DNA of 64,000 bases from Tragulus kanchil (lineage: Eukaryota; Chordata; Mammalia; Artiodactyla; Tragulidae): contig JAIOJX010000032.1 in the NCBI GenBank assembly GCA_022376925.1, forward strand, positions 200,442,939-200,506,938. Direction: 5' to 3'. The notes under the pieces are model-generated. The model was not told the DNA's origin and did not search any database. It was given only the letters and a program-made list of their open reading frames with translations. Of the stretch, positions 55,490 to 64,000 are shown one piece after another (positions within the stretch are counted from its first letter, which is position 1; every line of letters begins with the position of its first letter). The translations under genes and the position numbers were made by a program.

Positions 55490-56640
55490 AGCCCGACCTG
55501 GATTGGTCCTAGGCTGGGCTGAGCACAAGTGTATAAATCCCAAAAGGTGTCTGCACTTTGGACGTGGATTCCTGCTCTTTCTCTTCAGTTCCCCCACCTC
55601 TGGAGTAACCAGGCTCCCAGGAAGCTGTCCTGTGGGTGCAGGGCTAGCCAACTGTACCCTCTCAGAGCACATGTGTGCACCACGAAGTCACTGCAACATC
55701 AGGGAGTGGAGGAAATCATGGTCAAAAAAGAAAGTCTCCCTGTCTCCAGAGAAGAAAACAGATCTTTAAGCAGGAAAAATATCTAAGAATACTAAAAGAT
55801 TGAAGAGTATTTTTATACACCTGTAGAGAAGTTAGGAGCAAGACTAAGTAGACCAAGTTAGTAGGTGCTAACCACAAAGTACCTAATCCATCTAAGCCAT
55901 GGATCAAATGAAAAATGTATGAGTCACCTACTTTAAGTACCTGGCAGAGACAAGATGTTTTACAAATGTTGGCCATTACCGTTGTGTTTGTAGGGGAGCC
56001 TGTGATGGGAGTGTCATGGTAAGAGGCTGAGGACCAGCAGAACTCTCTCCGTTTTCTAGGAAAAAGGATGTAAGCATTCTAATACAGTACGGATCAGGTA
56101 ACTCCAATCCAAGAGGAATCAGCACCCCTCTGGGACTCAGACCTGACCTAGCCCCAGACAGGGGTTTTATTTTCTTCTGTACAGTTACCAAACCCTCCAA
56201 TACGACCCATGTATATGGTGGTGTAATTTAAGGAAGGATTTGAGTAGAACGGCACTGTTTGAAATTCATTGTCACAAACATTTTCCATAGTTACACCTCC
56301 AGAGGGTCTGGGCTTGCTGCTAATGGCAACCCAAGGGGGAATAAATTCTGACCTGCTTCAAACTGGGAATATGTGTCCCATGTGTGCAGAACACTGAACT
56401 GAACACCCGTGTGGAGGCAGACAGTGAAAGCAGGACACACAAAGTTGTTCTTCCACTGAAAGGAACTCACGGTTGAACTAGAGATAGAGAATGTCCCACA
56501 GGAACCAACTAAAGAGCATTTCAGAGAGGAAGAGTGAGTTCATAACTGTGAATGAACGTAGTGTTGTATGGAGGGCAGCAGAGGGAGGGAGTACGTGGAA
56601 GCTGATCATGGAAACTGGTGCTTAAAGAGACAAGCAGCCC
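55490..56640. repeat. Duplication 11, copy A
   Basis: Direct copy of 56636-57786 at a constant offset of 1146 with no indel noticed. The copies meet without filler and share AGCCC at the junction, the cleanest tandem structure in the window. Content is unique, non-coding, repeat-free DNA. Confidence 0.96.
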
Positions 56641-57786
56641 GACCTGGATTGGTCCTAGGCTGGGCTGAGCACAAGTGTATAAATCCCAAAAGGTGTCTGC
56701 ACTTTGGACGTGGATTCCTGCTCTTTCTCTTCAGTTCCCCCACCTCTGGAGTAACCAGGCTCCCAGGAAGCTGTCCTGTGGGTGCAGGGCTAGCCAACTG
56801 TACCCTCTCAGAGCACATGTGTGCACCACGAAGTCACTGCAACATCAGGGAGTGGAGGAAATCATGGTCAAAAAAGAAAGTCTCCCTGTCTCCAGAGAAG
56901 AAAACAGATCTTTAAGCAGGAAAAATATCTAAGAATACTAAAAGATTGAAGAGTATTTTTATACACCTGTAGAGAAGTTAGGAGCAAGACTAAGTAGACC
57001 AAGTTAGTAGGTGCTAACCACAAAGTACCTAATCCATCTAAGCCATGGATCAAATGAAAAATGTATGAGTCACCTACTTTAAGTACCTGGCAGAGACAAG
57101 ATGTTTTACAAATGTTGGCCATTACCGTTGTGTTTGTAGGGGAGCCTGTGATGGGAGTGTCATGGTAAGAGGCTGAGGACCAGCAGAACTCTCTCCGTTT
57201 TCTAGGAAAAAGGATGTAAGCATTCTAATACAGTACGGATCAGGTAACTCCAATCCAAGAGGAATCAGCACCCCTCTGGGACTCAGACCTGACCTAGCCC
57301 CAGACAGGGGTTTTATTTTCTTCTGTACAGTTACCAAACCCTCCAATACGACCCATGTATATGGTGGTGTAATTTAAGGAAGGATTTGAGTAGAACGGCA
57401 CTGTTTGAAATTCATTGTCACAAACATTTTCCATAGTTACACCTCCAGAGGGTCTGGGCTTGCTGCTAATGGCAACCCAAGGGGGAATAAATTCTGACCT
57501 GCTTCAAACTGGGAATATGTGTCCCATGTGTGCAGAACACTGAACTGAACACCCGTGTGGAGGCAGACAGTGAAAGCAGGACACACAAAGTTGTTCTTCC
57601 ACTGAAAGGAACTCACGGTTGAACTAGAGATAGAGAATGTCCCACAGGAACCAACTAAAGAGCATTTCAGAGAGGAAGAGTGAGTTCATAACTGTGAATG
57701 AACGTAGTGTTGTATGGAGGGCAGCAGAGGGAGGGAGTACGTGGAAGCTGATCATGGAAACTGGTGCTTAAAGAGACAAGCAGCCC
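56636..57786. repeat. Duplication 11, copy B
   Basis: Second copy of 55490-56640, overlapping copy A by the 5-bp AGCCC. Confidence 0.96.
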
Positions 57787-58039
57787 CTGAGTTCTGGTTG
57801 CTAACTGCATCTGGAGTGGGGATGCTGGCATAGGTACACTTCAGCAATTGTCAAGGTTTCCCCCACTCCCAACACTCATCATGGGCTCCAGTGGTCCCAA
57901 AGGCTCCTTTGCTTCCTTCAACAACCCAGAAATTACAGGAAAAGACTAAAGACTGTAAGAGGAGGCTTCCAGTCCAACAGGGATATGGCAGTTAATACAT
58001 ACAACAGCAACAACAACCAACATTCAAAGACCATTTTAC
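57787..58039. other. Unique non-coding DNA
   Basis: Nothing recognised. Confidence 0.4.
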
Positions 58040-58180
58040 CATAAACCAGGCATGGTTTTCAATGTTTTATCGGGATTGATTTATTTAAGTCTCCCCAAAA
58101 GCTTATGAGATCAAAACTATCATTCTAATATTACCATCGTTTTTCATAAGAAGAAACAGGCATAGAGAGGTGAAGTCAGA
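58040..58180 (-). repeat. MIR SINE, degraded
   Basis: Reverse MIR order: AAACCAGGCATGGTTTTCAA, TTATTTAAGTCTCCCCAAAA, TAAGAAGAAACAGGCATAGA-GAGG. Confidence 0.55.
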
Positions 58181-58722
58181 AGCTGGGGTGACTTTGAAGA
58201 ACTTTGTTTTGACAAATGCCTATTGGCATCATTCAAATTCCTTCTTATTTGTGCTAGTCATTTCCTAGCCAGAGCTGCAGATTACCATGCAAATGAGATT
58301 TTTAAAAATTTAGGTGATCTTTCGTGCTCCTATCTTGGTCTCAATAGCAGCATCTTCTAGAGGATTGAGATAATGGAGCAGAGACACTGAGGGGCCACCT
58401 TGTTGACTTTGAGCAGCGTGGTGAGATGCCCAGGGCTGGTTCCTTCCTCTTGCTGTCCTGGGCCTCCAGTTCATCTCCTTGCCCTTGCCCCATCACGTCC
58501 TGTTTTACTCTACCCCGGCCTCAACACACACAAATGTCTTAATCGCACATTGATTAGCACCCATGTGGATCTCCTTGTGGTCTTAAGCACTTTCTAACAG
58601 ATAAATCTTAGTTGGAACACAAGTTGGAAGTGAAGCTACTGATTTTCTTACCAAGAGAAGTGGAGAAAAGGCTGTACTTCACCCTAAGGGACATATGAAC
58701 TGAACTAGTTTCATCAAAATCT
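58181..58722. other. Unique non-coding DNA
   Basis: Nothing recognised. Confidence 0.4.
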
Positions 58723-59838
58723 ATTCAGTTCTAGTAGCACGCTTGTTTGGCTCTAACAGAGTCCTATCTATCCAGAAGCAGCCAACTATTAAGTGAGGGT
58801 GCCTCTCAGATACTCTTAAGTAAGGCACATTCATAGCTGGAGCCCAGGTGCATCTGGGCATGCCTAGGACCCTGTGTCAGGGTACAACTGGGTTAGGGAG
58901 CGGACTAACAGTGACAACAATATAATGCTTGAATCCTAACATAAACAATCACAGTCACTGGAGTTCATCCAGGCACCAAATACCTAGACTCTCACTGACT
59001 GGCTGAAGTCTGTGTCTAGATTCTACAATGGGCTTGGAAAATAGCTTCCTAAGCAATCTTTCTCTGCAAGCCAACTGACACAAAGAAAAACAAACTCCAT
59101 GGGAGCACTAAGAAAAAGAACTTATGGATGCTTATTTTTCAGAAACTTGAATTCTTCCTCCTATGGCTTGGTGAGGCAGCCTCAGATGCCAGTCTTTTTG
59201 TCCCCACTGGTTGGAGTCCATTTCTGAATATATGTACCCTCTCTGATCTAAGAATATAATACAGAAAGCCCTAAGTTGGTAAAAGGCATTAATTTAGCAA
59301 CAGTAACATGTTTCCAGGCCCCAAACGTTTCAAGTCAACATCTGGCTTTGACTCAGACAATACACTCAAAACACCAATACCTCTTGGATATTCTCCAGGT
59401 CCAGGGCTCTTCAAAGTATGTTTCTCTCTTCTTCATCACCTCAGTGATATTGGAGCCAATCCTTACTCTCCAGAGGATTAACCAAAGCTTTCTTTGTTTT
59501 TTGGATATTTTTTGGAGTGTGGATGAAAGGGAAATATGACAATGGGCAAGCAGAAAAAAAAAAAAAATCAAAGATTCATTTCCAAGCAGACCAACCCACC
59601 ATTTCCATGGACAGAGGCACACGCCTTGGTTTCCTACCCAACTCGCAGCTTTTCAGAATCACTCCAGTGAAGGTAAGCACCAGGAAAAAAAATCTATCAC
59701 CGTGACCCCACCTCAGTTGGTTTACAACAAGAAATTTAACCACTCTAACCAACTGAGATGTCCTAAAAGCTTATCTGATTCTACCCTAAACATGCAGTAC
59801 TTACCTTTTGTATATACTAAATTATTAATATAAGTGCA
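58723..59838. repeat. Duplication 12, copy A
   Basis: Direct copy of 59839-60960 at offset 1116-1121, from ATTCAGTTCTAGTAGC to ATAAGTGCA. The offset grows only at homopolymers (GGAAAAAAAATC against GGAAAAAAAAAAATC; GTCCTAAAAGC against GTCCCTAAAAAGC). Confidence 0.95.
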
Positions 59839-60960
59839 ATTCAGTTCTAGTAGCACGCTTGTTTGGCTCTAACAGAGTCCTATCTATCCAGAAGCAGCCA
59901 ACTATTAAGTGAGGGTGCCTCTCAGATACTCTTAAGTAAGGCACATTCATAGCTGGAGCCCAGGTGCATCTGGGCATGCCTAGGACCCTGTGTCAGGGTA
60001 CAACTGGGTTAGGGAGCGGACTAACAGTGACAACAATATAATGCTTGAATCCTAACATAAACAATCACAGTCACTGGAGTTCATCCAGGCACCAAATACC
60101 TAGACTCTCACTGACTGGCTGAAGTCTGTGTCTAGATTCTACAATGGGCTTGGAAAATAGCTTCCTAAGCAATCTTTCTCTGCAAGCCAACTGACACAAA
60201 GAAAAACAAACTCCATGGGAGCACTAAGAAAAAGAACTTATGGATGCTTATTTTTCAGAAACTTGAATTCTTCCTCCTATGGCTTGGTGAGGCAGCCTCA
60301 GATGCCAGTCTTTTTGTCCCCACTGGTTGGAGTCCATTTCTGAATATATGTACCCTCTCTGATCTAAGAATATAATACAGAAAGCCCTAAGTTGGTAAAA
60401 GGCATTAATTTAGCAACAGTAACATGTTTCCAGGCCCCAAACGTTTCAAGTCAACATCTGGCTTTGACTCAGACAATACACTCAAAACACCAATACCTCT
60501 TGGATATTCTCCAGGTCCAGGGCTCTTCAAAGTATGTTTCTCTCTTCTTCATCACCTCAGTGATATTGGAGCCAATCCTTACTCTCCAGAGGATTAACCA
60601 AAGCTTTCTTTGTTTTTTGGATATTTTTTGGAGTGTGGATGAAAGGGAAATATGACAATGGGCAAGCAGAAAAAAAAAAAAAATCAAAGATTCATTTCCA
60701 AGCAGACCAACCCACCATTTCCATGGACAGAGGCACACGCCTTGGTTTCCTACCCAACTCGCAGCTTTTCAGAATCACTCCAGTGAAGGTAAGCACCAGG
60801 AAAAAAAAAAATCTATCACCGTGACCCCACCTCAGTTGGTTTACAACAAGAAATTTAACCACTCTAACCAACTGAGATGTCCCTAAAAAGCTTATCTGAT
60901 TCTACCCTAAACATGCAGTACTTACCTTTTGTATATACTAAATTATTAATATAAGTGCAT
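59839..60960. repeat. Duplication 12, copy B
   Basis: Second copy of 58723-59838, joined with no filler. Its last 85 bp are the first 85 bp of duplication 13. Confidence 0.95.
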
Positions 60961-61940
60961 AGGACCCATGTGATATCTCTGATAAATTATGTGTTCAGAA
61001 TTCAAGACGCATCTGCTTAAGAGCCTTAATGTGATTTAACAGATAAAATCCACTATTTACCTGAATCCCCTGTCAAATTCTGAAGCCAGAATAATTCATG
61101 TAGTCAGATGTATGTATATGCACACAACATTCACATAGCTGGTTTAGATGACTCAATCACTTAGTTATTCTTCATTTCCCTATGAACCCACAGAAAGCAA
61201 AGCACTTTTGCAAAACCAAACCAAACCAAACCACCAATGCTTCCTGGAAACAATCAAACAAAAGACAGCTGGGCCCCAGAGCTGGTGGTGTGGTGTGGTC
61301 TCTAGGGAGCATTAAACCAGAAATCAGCTGAACAGGGCTGCAGTCACAGTTTGCTAGTCTTTATCTGTAGGATAGGGGGCAAGTCATTTGACTCCTGTGA
61401 CTTTCAGTTGCTGTACACAGTGTTCAGTTTCTTTCAATTCCCCCCTAATTCCTCTACATAGCGACATAATCAAATATTAACAGCCTTTTCTCCAGGCAAG
61501 TTTTTACCTGCATTCCTGTCTTTGTTCATACATATACCCATACCAATAGCTATCTTCTTAGAACAATATTATATAAAAGACAATTCTTGGCATTTTTCGG
61601 GCCCCAAAGGTTCTGGGATTCTGAGAATAAAGAGTAACAATTGCCCTGCTGCTGGTGTAGGTGGCATAAACATGCAGGAAATGCCTGCTGATTCAGAATG
61701 GCTGGGAAAGAGCTCTTTTGGATCACTGAACATTCCAGATAGGGGAGGTGTGCTCAGCACAGGTACAAGGTAAAGTGGGCAGAAGACCGGATGAAAAGGA
61801 TGAATGGACCAGAGACTTGGTCAGCTCTGGGGTCACTCGGCAGGGAAAGAATCAGATCAAAGAGAAAACTGCAGCGTAGAGGACAGGGAGAGATGCCAAT
61901 CAGAACAGCCAAGATGGAGAGTCATAAACTAACCCCAGAG
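60874..61940. repeat. Duplication 13, copy A
   Basis: Direct copy of 61938-63000 at offset about 1064, from GAGATGTCC to AACCCCAGAG, sharing GAG at the junction. The copies differ in homopolymers (CTAGGGAGC against CTAGGAGC; CTTATCTGAT against CTTACTGAT). Confidence 0.95.
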
Positions 61941-63000
61941 ATGTCCTAAAAGCTTACTGATTCTACCCTAAACATGCAGTACTTACCTTTTGTATATACT
62001 AAATTATTAATATAAGTGCATAGGACCCATGTGATATCTCTGATAAATTATGTGTTCAGAATTCAAGACGCATCTGCTTAAGAGCCTTAATGTGATTTAA
62101 CAGATAAAATCCACTATTTACCTGAATCCCCTGTCAAATTCTGAAGCCAGAATAATTCATGTAGTCAGATGTATGTATATGCACACAACATTCACATAGC
62201 TGGTTTAGATGACTCAATCACTTAGTTATTCTTCATTTCCCTATGAACCCACAGAAAGCAAAGCACTTTTGCAAAACCAAACCAAACCAAACCACCAATG
62301 CTTCCTGGAAACAATCAAACAAAAGACAGCTGGGCCCCAGAGCTGGTGGTGTGGTGTGGTCTCTAGGAGCATTAAACCAGAAATCAGCTGAACAGGGCTG
62401 CAGTCACAGTTTGCTAGTCTTTATCTGTAGGATAGGGGGCAAGTCATTTGACTCCTGTGACTTTCAGTTGCTGTACACAGTGTTCAGTTTCTTTCAATTC
62501 CCCCCTAATTCCTCTACATAGCGACATAATCAAATATTAACAGCCTTTTCTCCAGGCAAGTTTTTACCTGCATTCCTGTCTTTGTTCATACATATACCCA
62601 TACCAATAGCTATCTTCTTAGAACAATATTATATAAAAGACAATTCTTGGCATTTTTCGGGCCCCAAAGGTTCTGGGATTCTGAGAATAAAGAGTAACAA
62701 TTGCCCTGCTGCTGGTGTAGGTGGCATAAACATGCAGGAAATGCCTGCTGATTCAGAATGGCTGGGAAAGAGCTCTTTTGGATCACTGAACATTCCAGAT
62801 AGGGGAGGTGTGCTCAGCACAGGTACAAGGTAAAGTGGGCAGAAGACCGGATGAAAAGGATGAATGGACCAGAGACTTGGTCAGCTCTGGGGTCACTCGG
62901 CAGGGAAAGAATCAGATCAAAGAGAAAACTGCAGCGTAGAGGACAGGGAGAGATGCCAATCAGAACAGCCAAGATGGAGAGTCATAAACTAACCCCAGAG
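61938..63000. repeat. Duplication 13, copy B
   Basis: Second copy of 60874-61940. Its first 80 bp are the third occurrence of that sequence (also at 59755-59838 and 60874-60959). It reads into unique DNA after CCCCAGAG. Confidence 0.95.
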
Positions 63001-63034
63001 TCAGCAGAAGTCAAGAGAACTGGAAAGCTGCGAA

Positions 63035-64000
63035 GTCTCTCACAGTTAGTGGAGTTGGTTCAGGCTTTCCGTAGAGCAATTCAGAAACATCTATCACGAG
63101 TTTTAAAAATAAGGATACCTTTTGACCCCATAGGGGAAAGTGCAAATTTGGACCCAATTGTTCACCCTTCCTGCATGCATAAGTTGGACATCTAATTCTG
63201 CAATCCCCTTCAGCTGTTCTGCCCCTCAATGTTGGGCTCAATCCCATCACTTACTTTGTGATGTTTGTAAATGTGATCTAAGCAGAAACTTGGAAAGCAT
63301 GTGGAAGGACGAGTTTGCTACGTCTCTGCCAATGACATGAGAACCCATTTGGGCCAGCCTGCCAGAGAATGGGAAGTAACGGAATAAAGCCAACTCTCCC
63401 ACCCCCATTCCCGGGCCCCAGACAGCCGAGATCAGCCAACAGTCAGCCAACTGATGCCCAGGCAGGAAAACAGCCCAGCCAAGATGAGCGGAGGCAGCAC
63501 GAGAAGACTCCCAGCTGATTCCAGTTTTGTGAATTATGCTTATTGCTTTTGCCACATAAGCTGTTTCCCGCATTATACATAACTAATACTTCCATCAGCT
63601 CTGCATCTAAAAATCTGTCGAAAATAGACTTAGATAATAATAGGTATGTACATAGATCTGGCTACATATATACTCATCACAACATTGCTTATAATATCAA
63701 TACAGAAACGAATTACATGACAACAATAGGGATTAGTTAACCAATCATGCTATACCTGTATAATGAAATACCATCCAGCCACATTGTAAAAGAATAATTA
63801 TTAAGATGAAAAAGAATACTTACTATGCAGTATGTCAATCATCAAACTATATATAGAATGATCTTGTGTTTGTAAATATATATATAATTGGGAAAAAAGA
63901 CTAAATAAAGCATAAACAGCAAAATATGAGTAGTTATTTTGTCAGGGTGGTGTACTTATGGGAGATTTTTTAATTTCTGATTTAGTTTATGTGCCTTTTC
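63035..64000 (+). mobile_element. Ancient L1 (L1M-type) fragments
   Basis: Two blocks recall the 3' half of an old mammalian L1. One is at about 63060-63130 (GGCTTTCCGTAGAGCAATTC, GATACCTTTTGACCCCATAG). The other is from about 63640 to the window end (ACAACATTGCTTATAATATC, GGGATTAGTTAACCAATCAT, GTATAATGAAATACCATCCA, GAATGATCTTGTGTTTGTAA). The stretch between them, 63131-63639, is not recognised. Confidence 0.6.

Overview
This is nuclear DNA from a ruminant, most likely a bovid. It carries the tRNA-Glu-derived SINEs Bov-tA, CHR-1 and CHR-2, a BovB-derived BOV-A2 element, bovine-type L1 3' ends, and old mammalian repeats (MIR, L2, MER5A, MER20, an MLT1 LTR). Nothing looks bacterial, plasmid or viral, and there are no operons, CRISPR arrays or functional tRNA/rRNA genes. 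I cannot name the locus or the species. Repeat calls rest on recalled consensus sequences, not on a database search.

The window is gene-poor, either intergenic or intronic. No complete protein-coding gene can be supported. The best coding candidate is a 3'-terminal exon on the + strand at 23240-23532: a good splice acceptor, then about 97 open codons of acidic, Ser/Glu-rich sequence and a TGA. It appears again at 24322-24614 only because the surrounding kilobase is duplicated. The only clearly protein-derived reading frame is the decayed tail of L1 ORF2 at 31429-31898.

The dominant feature is thirteen direct tandem duplications, each of a different sequence but all with a unit of about 1.04-1.15 kb: 1610-3700, 3514-5649, 20288-22500, 22461-24626, 24547-26714, 33371-35520, 40975-43116, 47120-49267, 49189-51343, 52811-55054, 55490-57786, 58723-60960 and 60874-63000. 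Neighbouring units often abut, giving A-A'-B-B'-C-C' order with 30-180 bp shared at block edges. Copies are near identical. They differ mostly in homopolymer length and in errors near the internal junction, where short filler is often seen. I read these as unmerged overlapping sequence ends (assembly false duplications) rather than biology. If so, about 14 kb of the 64 kb is spurious and the real locus is about 50 kb.

Layout: 1-5650, MIR, Bov-tA and duplications 1-2. 5650-7125, an MLT1 LTR holding a CHR-1 SINE that holds an L1. 7126-20287, mostly unique DNA with scattered repeats, an L2 at about 17.8-18.4 kb and a candidate cis-regulatory segment (RFX X-box, E-boxes, G-quadruplex motif) at 15540-15740. 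20288-26714, duplications 3-5 with the candidate exon. 26715-33370, unique DNA and nested L1s. 33371-35520, duplication 6 with a consensus CTCF core in each copy. 35521-40974, MIR, MER20 and L2, then a GC-rich stretch. 40975-43712, duplication 7 and a CHR-2 inside a Bov-tA. 43713-47119, SINEs and a MER5A. 47120-63000, duplications 8-13, including a duplicated L2. 63001-64000, an ancient L1.
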